Source of the DNA: Sabethes cyaneus
Taxonomy: Eukaryota > Arthropoda > Insecta > Diptera > Culicidae
Assembly: GCF_943734655.1 (NCBI RefSeq)
Contig: NC_071355.1
Span: 24,868,768 to 24,932,767 of the forward strand
Direction of reading: 5' to 3'
DNA: 64,000 nt
Position 1 is the first letter of the stretch. Each line of letters begins with the position of its first letter. Below are positions 1 through 10,636 of this stretch, piece after piece. The position numbers were made by a program, and so were the translations under genes. A model generated the notes under the pieces. It saw only the letters and a program-made list of their open reading frames with translations, searched no databases and had not been told where the DNA came from.

Positions 1-1155
1 CAATTTTCTATTGTACGCGCCACAGGAGATTGTTTTGTGAATCAAAACTGCCGTTTGTTTACACTTCAAAGTGTTCGATTCAATTAGCAAGTAATAAGAT
101 TTAGTACATCTATTATGTGTTTAAGCTTACCTTGGCATGGACCAATCCGGAACATAGCACCATTTGTATCATGAAGTACACGGGCAGCATATCGTAGATC
201 ATGTTGGACCAGGATACCTGCAGGGTGTCGTTATCTGCTCGTGATGCGTACGAATGAATCACACCGAATAGAGAAAAGACGGTAAAGCTGAAACTCGGCG
301 CCATACAGAGCATGGCCTGGACAGAGAAGCACCGGTTGAAAAGTTCCACCGTGTCGCACAGTAGATCGTGTAGGGCAGCAAACTTTCTTATGATATTCCC
401 GAGATGATTGGTGTCTTCCGTGGATTTCGAGGAAAATTTTGGAGAAATCTGGAATAATTGTCTTGACATAAAAGGCAACACATAAGGGATGGGAATTGAA
501 ATAGATTTGATTTTTGTTACTTGAAAGCTCGGTTCAGAACAGCAAAGCGGTTTTGCAGAGACAAAAGGGTCAACATTAGGTAGCTATTAAATATTTGCAT
601 GACCAAAGTTGAGCGAAGAAAAGGAACGATCATCAAGTACTGTGAAAACTGTTTGGTGTAGGTGAAAACACTGCCCACGAAGAATGTGTAAGTTGTGCCA
701 GCGAAAAGAAAACTGGGAATAAATGCAGCGAAACAGGCGACAACAGTGGAAACGAAGTGATGCTTCTGGTGGTCAATAGTAATTCCTAACTGTCTTAGGT
801 CATCGTCGACGTTGGCAATGTTTGCGTATATTTCGAACACTGACTCCGCCTGCCAGCTATTCCACGACGGAATGGCCAACGCGATCACAGTTCCAAACAT
901 AAACGATACATAATAGCCCAAGCTCAGAAGCACCGAATCCGACATTTGCAGTATGGCCGTAATATTTCGAAATGCCACTGTCGCGAGAAACAAATCCATC
1001 ACCAAGGTAAGAACCAATCCGGCCTGATCGAGCAGTGTCCGCCGGTGAGTTTGCCGTTGGAAATCCAGCGTTTCGAAGTGCAGCAGAAACATCCTAGCCG
1101 TCAGATACACGGGCCGGATTGATTGGAAAAAGTCATCCACTCGGAACCAACGCAT
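1..1155 (-). CDS. Gr-1, gustatory receptor (3' end beyond window)
   Basis: Seven-transmembrane insect gustatory receptor, expected in sensory-neuron membranes as a ligand-gated cation channel; the ligand is unknown. Exons by eye: 1155-521 (635 nt, starts MRWFRVDDFF), 461-131 (331 nt), and 63 down to position 1, where the window cuts exon 3. Introns are about 60 nt, with GT donors at 520 and 130. Exon 1 carries about four hydrophobic segments; exon 2 holds the FNRCFS and SWSNM stretches shared by all paralogues here. The ATG at 1155 is chosen over an upstream non-ATG extension because every relative begins MRWF. Frame is open throughout. The remainder of exon 3 and the TYxxxxxQF exon lie outside the window. 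The full-length duplicate at 12071-13456 gives the missing structure. Divergently paired with Gr-2. Confidence 0.9.
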
Positions 1156-1356
1156 TGCGGTCACTGTGGTGGCGGCAGTTATTGGGAAGAGGACTGCCTC
1201 GCTTAGGATCCTAATGAGTGCAATTAGTGCTATCTACTCGGAATCAAATTTTGGTCGGTAATTTTATTCTCGAAGCTATTCTGTTGAGTGTGGCACTGAA
1301 GCTTCAAGTTATTTCATTAACAGCTGTCGTTTGTTTCCGAGCGCATTGCCACGGTC
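1156..1356. promoter_or_regulatory. Shared divergent promoter region, Gr-1/Gr-2
   Basis: Only 201 bp separates the Gr-1 ATG (1155, minus) from the Gr-2 ATG (1357, plus), so both transcripts must be driven from here or start inside it. The duplicate pair keeps exactly 201 bp at 11870-12070 with few substitutions, while neighbouring exons differ more. I see no TATA box I would trust. Function as a bidirectional promoter is inferred from position. Confidence 0.6.
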
Positions 1357-2762
1357 ATGAGATGGTTCACGGTGAACAACCTGCTGGAAGCACGTCGTCC
1401 AATTTATCGAGTTATGCAGGCATTCTGTCTTACTTCAATCACCATTAATTTTAAGGATCTAACGGCCGAACAAACAACGACCGATCAGCTGCGGCTGATC
1501 GCGGGACTTGGCCTGTGCTGTGCTACGATCTACTATACTTACGGAAGTTTCCGAGTGCAGTTGCAAGAGATGAGCGATTCGAACATTCTGAGTGTCGGTT
1601 TGTATGGAACGACGGTGGTTCTCGTTGTTTCGCTGGTTACCAACATCATCGCAAACTACGCTAATGGAACGAGAATTTTTCGATGCAACATGATTCTGAA
1701 TAAATTCGACCAACAAGTAACAGTATCCAGTCTGAAATCTATAAAGAAATTTATAAAAATGTATGTTACAACTTTTTTTCAGTTAAACACATATTTCGGC
1801 TGTCGCTGGAACTATCAGAAGGAACATCGCAATGGCGTGTTGGTCATCGCAGTTGGATACATACAATGGATTTTACTGATGCTAACGCTTAGAGGTGGTC
1901 GCGTTACAGTTGTTTTAGAGTGGCACACTGTATTGATTAGTATGTGCTGCTTTATCTGGGTAATGCTATCGTATCAGAGTACCGGTATTGTGTTCACCTC
2001 AACAATCCAATCGATACGAAAGCGATTTTTAAAACTGAACAAATTGATTAGGTAAGTGCTTTGTGATTGTAAAAAATACGACTATAATTCATGTTTGACC
2101 AACGGTGTAGTCACCTTCTACCAACTTCTTCAACGGTGGATCTGCAGAGCAGGGATCCAGAAACCTGCCGTCGAATGATCCGGAAAATTGCCATCCTCCA
2201 CGATCAACTGTGCGACGCGGTCGAATTGTTTAATCGATGCTTCACCGGTCAGGCCATGGTGTCACTGGCAACTGCTTTCGGTTTCACCGCGTTCTCCATG
2301 TTTGGATTGATCCATTCGTATGCAGGCCAAGTAAGCGAGGACACTTTACAGATGGCCTGGTCCAACATGGCATACGATGCATTCTTTTTATCCTTCATTT
2401 GGCATTTGGTAGTGTTCTCCAGCTTAACGTACAGCGAGGTAAATCAATGATTATATTTGAGTTAATTACTTCTGGGAGAAATTCTGTTTTTGTAGTGCAT
2501 TCGAACTGCAACATTAATTCACAAGATCACCAGTTATGGTTCAAAGGATCGAAAGATTCTCAAAGAATTGCGGATATTTTCTCAACAGCTGCGGCTGCAG
2601 TTTGTTCGACTTTGACTGGTCGCTATTTTATACGGTGCGGCAGAGTATGGAGCGGCCACCGTCTAATTTCTAATTTACTCCTTCTTGTGCTTGTAGATAG
2701 CGAGCTCGCTGACAACCTATCTCGTCATTTTAGTTCAATTTGATTTGATCAACTATGTATAA
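1357..2762 (+). pseudogene. Gr-2, gustatory receptor with frameshifting deletion
   Basis: Five-exon gustatory receptor: 1357-1716, 1783-2051, 2111-2438, 2496-2634, 2697-2762. Phases match Gr-5 (0, 2, 0, 0). Exon 5 ends with the family signature TYLVILVQF and a TAA. Intron 1 is 66 nt, a multiple of three with no stop, so the frame reads through it if unspliced. Exon 4 is 139 nt where paralogues have 159: about 20 nt are missing after SQQL near 2590, shifting the frame and giving TGA at 2613-2615, before the last transmembrane segment. The LFDFDW block is still present in another frame. Its donor (GTGCGG) is also weak. Most likely a recent pseudogene, or a receptor truncated before TM7. The truncated partner copy is Gr-2'. 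Confidence 0.85.
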
Positions 2763-3336
2763 ATGAAACAATATAACCTGACATGGGTTTAATAGTGCAG
2801 CAAAGTGATAGTTTTCATAATAATCAAGTTAAATATACTCCTTAATTCATTTTTATTATGTAGTTTTGGTGTTAGCTTTATATTCTGCACACTTCATAAA
2901 ACGTATCAAAATTCTCGCGTATTACCATCGGAGCCGGGATATAAATCAGTTATGCGAACGAGGACCTACTGGAAAAGAGGTGCATTGTCATCGACAATGA
3001 ACACGAGTGTGCCAATTTTAAACTGGGTGATCTTTAAATCTCTTTAGCGTCGTTGCAGTTCGTGCAGGCAATCCTTCACCCAGATGCTCCAAAATCTCTG
3101 TTATCGTCAAACGGGGTAACTTGCAACAGCGGGGTAACATGCAACAACACTATATCGATCCAATTTACTATACTTTTTGATCTGTTCCTTCAATTTTTAA
3201 TCTATATCAGTTACTGAATCTTGTTGTTAACAGTTCAAAGAAGCCTTAAATACTGTTATGTTGATTTTCTGCTGTTTTGGTGATTTTTAAAAAATTCCAC
3301 AAGATGGTGTCAAATTCATCGTCAATTTTTCGTCAG
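2763..3336 (-). mobile_element. BEL/Pao pol 3' scrap and unassigned flank
   Basis: On the minus strand about 2915-3060 resembles the extreme C terminus of a BEL/Pao integrase. It matches the better-preserved relic at about 13630-13840, including a block around ATTGTCATCGA. No open frame remains. Positions 3109-3130 hold a 22-bp sequence repeated exactly at 10793-10814, with a diverged second copy immediately after (from 3131). The rest is unassigned. The last five bases, GTCAG (3332-3336), are the target duplication of the BEL element that follows. Confidence 0.5.
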
Positions 3337-3886
3337 TGTTGGCCACACTGGCCATCATGAACGCACCTTTCGTTAATCATGTAGCTTAATTGACAGTACA
3401 CTGAGAGGTATGCGTGACAAATCGGTGAGTAAACAATAACAAAGAAAACTAAGTGTAAAACAGCAAAAGGAATTTACTACGATTACTTTGTGAATAGTTA
3501 AACTAGGTCTATTTAATAACTTTTTAATACCTGAAACTTACGACTAAGCTAAAAAGGTATCCTATTGTTAAATCTAAAAGCTGTCCTTATCACTACTGAA
3601 GACGGTTATAGCTGCCACTTACAGTAACAGCACCAGCATCGGATAGCGCTGGCACCGAATACTGATCAGAAAAGCTTAAACGACTGAAATTATAAGTAAA
3701 GGGAACTAAACGTAAGTCTTTAAAAACTAAATATTATTAATTTAAATCTCAATTAAAAACTTACGGTAAAATTGCATTTGTTAGGAAAATTATATTCACC
3801 TGGAACTGGAACGTTTGTTTTATTTACCCCCGGTCGGAGAATAATAATTTTGGAAGTCCTTCCCCGTTGAAACCCACTTTTCAAAA
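3337..3886 (+). repeat. 5' LTR of BEL element
   Basis: 550-bp long terminal repeat beginning TGTTGGCCACACTGG. It matches 10083-10631 with about six differences: early C/T, one inserted G near 3480, T/C near 3525, C/G near 3774, G/T near 3802, and an altered final base pair (AAAA here against AACA). Confidence 0.93.
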
Positions 3887-3930
3887 TCATATAATTTTCG
3901 TTTATCGAAGCAGCCATCGGTCATAGTAAA

Positions 3931-6893
3931 ATGCCGCGAAGTGATAATGAATTCAATGCGGTGAGAGGCGGTGTGTCAAATAAAAGTTTGCTTAGTGGTA
4001 ATATTGCTACTGGTGATGTTGATAGTAATTCGAATGCGGTAATGCTGGAGGCAACAGTGGAAGAAAATGCTTGTAAAACATGTCACGATCCTAAACGTGA
4101 GTTGGTTCAATCTGATGTTCGTCCTGGTACAACGATGTTAACAATGCCATCAAGTTGTCATCAGCAGCTCTGCCCATAAATGGAAGACAGTCACATATGC
4201 AAAAACGTGCAGCGGCGAAAAACTTATAAAAACTACCGAAGTTACTGATATGCGTTTATTTGTGCTTGAATAAGCAAGAATAAACGCATAACAGTCACAC
4301 TCACAGCATGCCTTGATCCTTGCGTTGCCGGTGAGCCGGTGACTGCCGATGGAGTATTTTCAAAACCACGTGTCGTTGTTGTTTTGATAATTCACGTGCA
4401 CGTTTAATTCAACTGTTTCAAATGTCTGTATTGAACTATTTGAAATTTTACGGGAGTAAGGATAACTCTGAAGATAAACTTCCAGTTCCTAGCATTTTCT
4501 GCTTTTATTTGTAATTTGTTATCGTGGGGTCGCATAAGGGGTTTTGTTCAACTCAGAAACTGGTCGCTTTCCTGTGTCAGGAACACTCCCAGAACGTGTC
4601 CGAGTGTGACCAATGTGATCCTGGACATATTATATGACGACAAATGAACTATTCTGAGCTAGTTTTGCACTTTCGCGTACTTAGAGATGTCACATGTTGT
4701 ATTTTAGTTCTATTCAGAAACTGATCCCTGTAGGGGTATCCGGAGCATTTCCGGATATGTGGTTAGATATGGTCAATGACGTCTTGAACACTTTATACAA
4801 CTACCAATGGTCTAGTTTTGCAAATTCGAGTACTTAGACGTGTCGTATAATGGAATTATTGTGATTCAAGGTGATTCAAGTTCCATATATTCCGGAACTT
4901 GTTCCGACTATTGCTTCGGAACCGTGTATCCGCTCCAAATTTTCTTCAATAGGTTCTTGTAGGCCATAAAATCTTTCGTTTGGTAGTTGTTGCAATCAAA
5001 TCGGTTCAGGAATTTCCAAAATCAAATGCTTATTCATATATTTTCACTACTGTGACTGTTATGCGTTTATTTGTAATATGGGACTGACATAGTTTAATAT
5101 TTTTTTCAACATTTTGGGAACAAACATAGCTTTTTTGTTTGAAATATTGAAAGAATAGGTAATTTAAAGATGATTCCCAGGTTTATCTCAAAAATGGTGA
5201 AAAGTCATATGGGACTGTTATGCGTTTATGGGCAGAGCTGCCTTCCGATAAAGCGCCTGTTCAACAGAATGAGCAGTCGTTGCCAACAATAGAGTTACCG
5301 ATGATCGATGTCGTGGAGACGCTGTCTGGAATGTCTATTTCTTCGTCGCAGAAATCTGCAAATGTCCGTGCCAAGCTGCAACTACTGAGGCTGCAGGAAG
5401 AGCAAGCATTCCAGCATCAGCAAGAGGAACGCCGAAGACTCGCAGAAGAGAAGGCAGCCCAGAACCACATGGAGTATGTTAACAACAAATACAGAATCCT
5501 CGAAGATCTAGTGAGTGAGGAAGGCTCGAGTCGGTGTTCCAACGTCTCTAACCGTCGGATCGAAGAGTGGGTCGAAGCAACTAACCCGAAGCTCTCGGAA
5601 ACAGTCGAGCCCGCTCCTGTGGAACCAGCTCGGAAAGAAGACGATCTGACAACAAACCAGCATGAACAGTTACAAATACACGTAGCCCCGCAGCAGCAAC
5701 AAACGCAAGAAGTGCAAACCGACCAGCTACGGCGACAACAAGAGAAGTATTTGAAGAAAGAGCGCCAATTTCGGAAGTACCAACAGCAACAGCGGCAGGA
5801 ACAAGCTCGACAAGAGAATCTTCTGCGAAAGCAAAAAGAAGAGCTGGAGAAGAAAGCAGAGATCATCAGTCGGATGCTGGAACAGCAGTCGGAGCTAGAA
5901 CGAAGACTGCGCGAGCAACAACAACTTATTACGAATCAGTCCAACCAGATGCAAAAACCGCAGCCCATTCTTCCAAGGCATCTGGAAACAGACGGGTCGT
6001 ATCGAGTGTCGTTACGCGGGCAGCCTGGACGATTTATCCCAGATGCCGTGCCACAATCGACACAATTTCATCCCAAAGTGCTGGGTCAACATCAGGAAAC
6101 GGTACCGAACCCAGACGGAAATATTGCCGGGAGGTCTTCTGCAAATCCGTTGATCTTGGCAGATCAATTTTAGCTAACTTGCTCTCAAATCGCAGCCCGA
6201 CAAGCAGTCTTGAATGATTTGCCAGCATTTTCTGGTAATCCAGAGGAATGGCCCATATTCATCTCTATGTACAATCGAACGACCTCGATGTGCGGATTTA
6301 CGGAGGATGAAAATATAATTCGTCTACAGAAAAGTCTAAAAGGTCGAGCCTATGATGCCGTTAAGAGTCGGCTGATGCATTCTGCAAACGTCTCTGGCAT
6401 ACTAGCAACTCTGAAAATGTTATTTGGTCAGCCCGAGGTGATTATACAATCACTAATCGGAAAGGTGAGCTCTTTAGCGCCAATCCGAGAAGACAAGTTG
6501 GAGTCGTTGGTAAATTTTGCAGTGAACGTCCAGAACTTCTGCGCCACCGTAGACGCATGTGGGTTGCAGGAATACATGTATAATTTTACTCTTCTGCATC
6601 AGCTGGTCGACAAGTTACCGCCTTCGCTCAAACTTAACTGGGCACAGCACCGTCGAACGCTGACAACTATCAACCTGGCGACCTTCAGCGCATGGGTTTA
6701 TGCTTTAGCGGAGGCCGTAAGCGCCGTTGTTTCTCTACCGAAAATACACGACGAGAAATCCGCTCAGAACGAAGCATGGGAATTGAAAGAGGACGCCCTT
6801 CCTAAAACATTCCACTCTAAGAAGAACTATAGTAGCGAATCTGAACCAACTGCGCACTATGAGATATCAGGCGGACAAAAATCAGAAAACTGA
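3931..6893 (+). pseudogene. BEL/Pao gag, interrupted by TIR element and one stop
   Basis: Gag-type structural protein of a BEL/Pao element. The N-terminal part reads 3931-4169. The frame resumes in the same phase at 5236 after a nested TIR element and continues through a long Gln/Glu/Arg-rich coiled-coil region (about 5380-5940). A single TAG at 6171-6173 interrupts it. It then enters the conserved gag core (DUF1759-like), recognisable from LPAFSGNPEEWP and LKGRAYDAVKSRL, and ends at a TGA after 6893 where later insertions begin. The zinc-knuckle part is displaced to 9370-9676. Non-functional as it stands. Confidence 0.85.
4170..5235. mobile_element. Non-autonomous TIR transposon nested in gag
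   Basis: Ends are CTGCCCATAAA (4170-4180) and TTTATGGGCAG (5225-5235), perfect inverted repeats. Imperfect homology extends inward through ACAGTC and CATATG. The flanking AGCT (4166-4169 and 5236-5239) looks like a 4-bp target duplication, and the gag frame is in phase on both sides. Inside, the motif TTATGCGTTTAT recurs in both orientations (near 4252, 4282, 5057, 5219). No transposase frame is present. The superfamily was not recognised. Confidence 0.75.
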
Positions 6894-7424
6894 CTTTCAC
6901 TAATCCGCTTAATGAAATTTTCTATTGATAGTAAACACTTCAATTAAGAAAAATCCAAAATAGCACGTCTCAATTGGATGTTGTTTCTGAGATAGAGGCT
7001 GTCAAAGTTGAAAAGCGATAGGATATATATGCTTTATGCCATGAAAACACGTTTAGTTTCAAAGCAATTTTTGAACACTATTTTCAAAATTAAATCTTAT
7101 GTATTATATATCATTAGAAAGGTAATGAAATGAGCTTGCCGAAAAACAAATGGTTTAGGCAGCTAGAGGAATAAAAATAATAATAAAAAGCATGAGAAGA
7201 GGAAAAACATGAAAAAATAAGAGTATTTTCTGTTTTGTTAGACGAGAACTTTTTTTCTCCAGATATCTCCAGGTTAATTCGTTCATCTGGGTAAAATCTC
7301 AGGTATATACTAGCGAATTATGAAAGAATTACGTGCCACCATGCGCCACTCTGCGAAATACAGTGTTTTGAACATTTCTAGTCACTATGGGAGATTTCAA
7401 GACTAAATATATTTCCAGCGAATA

Positions 7425-7426
<2 letters not shown>

Positions 7427-7489
<63 letters not shown>
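7427..7489. repeat. (CA)n microsatellite
   Basis: About 31 uninterrupted CA dinucleotides. Confidence 0.98.
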
Positions 7490-7490
<1 letters not shown>

Positions 7491-7577
7491 CACTCAGCTA
7501 ACTGATCAACGTGAAATTATGTCAACAGAAGAAGCATTTAGTGTAATCATATTCAGAAACTGGGTTAAGCAGATTTA

Positions 7578-7653
7578 CTGGCTTTAGTTTTCAGAAGGTC
7601 GCATAATACATGCAATAGGGTTGATTATGCGACCTTTTGAAAACTACAGCCAG
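7578..7653. repeat. 30-bp imperfect hairpin
   Basis: Arms 7578-7607 and 7624-7653 pair at 28 of 30 positions around a 16-nt loop. It could be a minimal MITE or a small-RNA-type hairpin; the sequence alone does not decide. Confidence 0.8.
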
Positions 7654-8539
7654 ATTTCAATATGAAGGAATTCATAGGAAGTCACCATCAGGGACGTTAA
7701 TTGTACTGGTTGGTGACTGCTACCAGTCTTGCAACATGTTACTAGTACACAAGCACCGAAAAGAAATGCAAAAATAACGTAAACATCTTTTGTTCTACAT
7801 GTCAGACACTTTTCGATATGGGGGAAAAAGTGTCACCAGTCTTGGAGACAATTTTTTTTGTATTCTCTTTTGCTTTTGCTTTTGCAACATACAGCTTTCC
7901 TCCAAATAACAGGGTTTTAAATAAGAATACAATACACAATACAATACAGCTTATTTTCTATCACTTCTCCATAGTATTTCAACTATAATTGTAAGCAAAA
8001 AGCGGCTAATGCATGTCATTTCTACACGACATTTTGTGTGAATGGTCGGCTAACGTATGAAAATATTTGCTTATTATCATGTACATATTCTGGCTAGTCT
8101 CGACACTTATAAGATAGGCACTGCCGGTACAGAAACAGTACAGAGCGATGGTATTGGTTATGAGTCTGACATGGCATTGCATGCTGGTAAATGTAATAGA
8201 AAAAGTGTAACCGTTTCGGTCCCTGGTCACCATCGAGATTTCCTTCTTACGACATTATTGGAACTATGAAGAAAACATGCGCCCCTCCTGCTAAGTTTAT
8301 CGAAGAAACGTCTTCAAAAATTTAAAATTGCAGTCCATATTGAGTGGGTTGAAAGTCCTAAGGCCTATTTCAAGATAAGTTCTAGATCTACTGAACTTAT
8401 GGACCAATTTCGGTAAATCATATAAAGGACGATAGTATCTTGCAAATGAAACATATTGTGTGAAATTTGTTTGCGTCATCTCCGAGAAAACGTTAGTAGA
8501 CAATTTATTACATAAACACATATATAAAAACACATAAAG

Positions 8540-8735
8540 CCTACGTGCTACATTCCGTTATCGAGACTTGACATTCTGTTTTTATACGACAGACTTCGCA
8601 GCCAGCTGTTAAAGTACAAGACAATTGCAGGGCCAGTTTCTACGATCCTATTGATTCTAACAGCCTCTCACAGCCGGGATTCGAACATACGACGATTGGT
8701 ATATTAGGCTAACGTCATGCCTCGAAGCCAACTGG
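8540..8735 (-). mobile_element. tRNA-derived SINE (Feilai-like)
   Basis: Read on the minus strand, about 8730-8665 resembles a tRNA-type RNA polymerase III promoter. There is a box-A-like TTGGCTTCGAGG followed by a consensus box B (GTTCGAATCCC at about 8687-8677). An unrelated SINE body runs to about 8540. The layout and body resemble the mosquito Feilai-type SINEs as I remember them; not verified by search. Confidence 0.7.
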
Positions 8736-8749
8736 GATGCACAAACACA

Positions 8750-8935
8750 GAAACATATATGTGTATATATAAATTCATACATACATACATACATACATAC
8801 ATACATACATACATACTTACATACATACAGTCAGACATTTGTCGATCTCATCGACCTGAGTTAAACAGTGAATGACACTCGGCCCTTTGGGCTTTGCTAA
8901 AAAGTCAGGTCTTCTACCGTGCGGCACTTTTTGAA
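8750..8935 (+). repeat. Tetranucleotide run and LINE-like 3' tail
   Basis: An (ATAC)n run at about 8775-8829 leads into a block with CAGACATT, TCGTCGA-like and CACTCGGCCC elements. The same order recurs after a (CACATA)n run at about 54040-54130, so this is a repeated element terminus, probably a non-LTR 3' end. Confidence 0.6.
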
Positions 8936-9369
8936 TTTTTCTTCTGTTCTGGCTTCCTTTTATGATTTTTTGATGAGTTTCAACTTAAAACCTAATTTCT
9001 TTAAGTTTGGCCATTGGTAAAAAAATAATTGAGCTGAAAGGTCGATTTTGAAATTTTAAGCAATAAGGGACTTTTAACATTTTATGATCGCCATCTTGTC
9101 CAATATAAATAAACATCTGCACATTTGAAGACAGCATTTACAAACTTAATGCAAAAAAAAACAGATCGAAAATCGGTTAAGAATTGATCCTAAAATAGTG
9201 ATTTTACCAAGTCATGTACTAGTTTTCCACATATGGAAAAGGCAAAAAGTTAAATTCTTTTCAAAATATGTTCGTGAAATGATTGCAAATGTACTCTACC
9301 AACATATTTTAGTCGTATCAACTAGGAAAACATCAAAAATCCTAAAAAAAAATCGAAAATATTTTTGTC

Positions 9370-9676
9370 CGCCTGGTTGTATGGAAATCCCCCATAGTGC
9401 GGCTGTAGGTCTGCTGAGGAATGTCAACGCTTTCTAAAGTTGTCTAGAGAATCACGATGGTCCGTTGTACGGGAGTTCGGATTTTGCCGCACATGTCTCC
9501 GCACGCATACCGGGTACTGCAATGCCAAACCATGTGGTAGAAACGGGTGCACCTTACGGCACCACGAGCTGCTGCACAATGATTCGAGGGAACAGCCGCA
9601 ATTCAATGTAACTACGACCGTACGCGAGCAGTCTCCACAGCCTAGCACAAGCACGTACGGATGTAGACACCACTGA
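9370..9676 (+). pseudogene. BEL/Pao gag zinc-knuckle region, frameshifted
   Basis: Continues the gag of the surrounding BEL element. The first part reads CPPGC and runs to a stop at 9435-9437. The next frame starts at about 9441 and carries the Cys/His-rich block with GFCRTCLRTHTGYC and CGRNGCTLRHHELLH, typical of BEL nucleocapsid zinc knuckles. A single-base shift near 9437 separates them. Confidence 0.8.
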
Positions 9677-9679
9677 TTA

Positions 9680-10082
9680 CGCGAAGTAGCCGATTATTCT
9701 CCTTCAAAAACACCCTGCCACCACCATGATTGTAGCACATTACCACCAATGCCACCGCAAATAATACCACCAGAACCACGAAACCAACCAAACAGTGGAA
9801 ATATCGTTTCGCACATCTAAGCGCATCACGATCCAGTGAGGCTCGTCTTACCGCCTTCCCAGGACCGCTCACGCACGTAGGATTGGACTACTCCGATCCG
9901 ACTGAAATCATCGTCAGAAGACATTACCGATCGCAGCCTGCACCGTAATTGCTCACCGAAGGAGAGGGTCATTAGCACCAAGATCAGCAGAGATGCTTAA
10001 ATTCGCCCCCTAATATAGCCCAATTAAACGACCGGTGCGACGGGAAGTAAGCCAACTTAGGGTTGGCGTACTCTGGGGGGAG
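9680..10082 (+). pseudogene. BEL/Pao integrase remnant and polypurine tract
   Basis: At about 9840-9930 one frame reads like the start of a BEL integrase domain (FPGPLTHVGLDYSDPTE). About 10030-10060 resembles the pol C terminus. Everything between gag and this point is deleted, so only scraps of pol remain. The G-rich tract at 10075-10082 abuts the 3' LTR. Confidence 0.65.
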
Positions 10083-10631
10083 TGTTGGTCACACTGGCCA
10101 TCATGAACGCACCTTTCGTTAATCATGTAGCTTAATTGACAGTACACTGAGAGGTATGCGTGACAAATCGGTGAGTAAACAATAACAAAGAAAACTAAGT
10201 GTAAAACAGCAAAAGGAATTTACTACATTACTTTGTGAATAGTTAAACTAGGTCTATTTAATAACTCTTTAATACCTGAAACTTACGACTAAGCTAAAAA
10301 GGTATCCTATTGTTAAATCTAAAAGCTGTCCTTATCACTACTGAAGACGGTTATAGCTGCCACTTACAGTAACAGCACCAGCATCGGATAGCGCTGGCAC
10401 CGAATACTGATCAGAAAAGCTTAAACGACTGAAATTATAAGTAAAGGGAACTAAACGTAAGTCTTTAAAAACTAAATATTATTAATTTAAATCTCAATTA
10501 AAAACTTACGGTAAAATTGGATTTGTTAGGAAAATTATATTCACCTGTAACTGGAACGTTTGTTTTATTTACCCCCGGTCGGAGAATAATAATTTTGGAA
10601 GTCCTTCCCCGTTGAAACCCACTTTTCAACA
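10083..10631 (+). repeat. 3' LTR of BEL element
   Basis: 549-bp LTR starting TGTTGGTCACACTGG, about 99% identical to 3337-3886, followed by target duplication GTCAG (10632-10636). Confidence 0.93.
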
Positions 10632-10636
10632 GTCAG

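Larger units (their letters stand above)
1..1877 (+). repeat. Left arm of large inverted duplication
   Basis: This segment is the reverse complement of 11352-13223, containing the same divergent receptor pair and the same 201-bp spacer. Homology stops abruptly at 1877 (inside Gr-2 exon 2) and at 11352 in the other arm, and runs off the window at position 1, so the true arm is longer than 1.9 kb. The spacer between arms is about 9.5 kb, of which about 7.3 kb is a later BEL insertion. Confidence 0.92.
6894..9360. other. Inserted repeat-rich segment inside BEL gag
   Basis: Gag coding stops at 6893 and its zinc-knuckle region resumes at about 9370, so these roughly 2.4 kb are secondary insertions or replaced sequence. 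It contains a CA microsatellite, a hairpin, a minus-strand SINE, an ATAC tetranucleotide run and a LINE-like tail, listed separately. No protein-coding gene is supported. Confidence 0.6.
3337..10631 (+). mobile_element. BEL/Pao LTR retrotransposon, internally decayed
   Basis: Complete insertion bounded by two LTRs (550 and 549 bp) starting TGTTGG, with a 5-bp target duplication GTCAG at 3332-3336 and 10632-10636. A G-rich polypurine tract (about 10075-10082) precedes the 3' LTR. The inside holds gag pieces (3931-6893 and 9370-9676) and an integrase remnant (about 9830-10060). Protease, reverse transcriptase and RNase H are missing, so the copy is not autonomous. A TIR element (4170-5235) and about 2.4 kb of repeats (6894-9360, including a SINE) are nested inside. 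LTRs differ at about six positions, so insertion was fairly recent or the ends were homogenised. Confidence 0.93.

Noticed and set aside
5417..5866. Cys/Ser-rich minus-strand protein
   Set aside because: Antisense shadow of the Gln/Arg-rich gag frame.
7427..8829. CRISPR-like or tandem array
   Set aside because: Only microsatellites; no spaced direct repeats, and the genome is eukaryotic.
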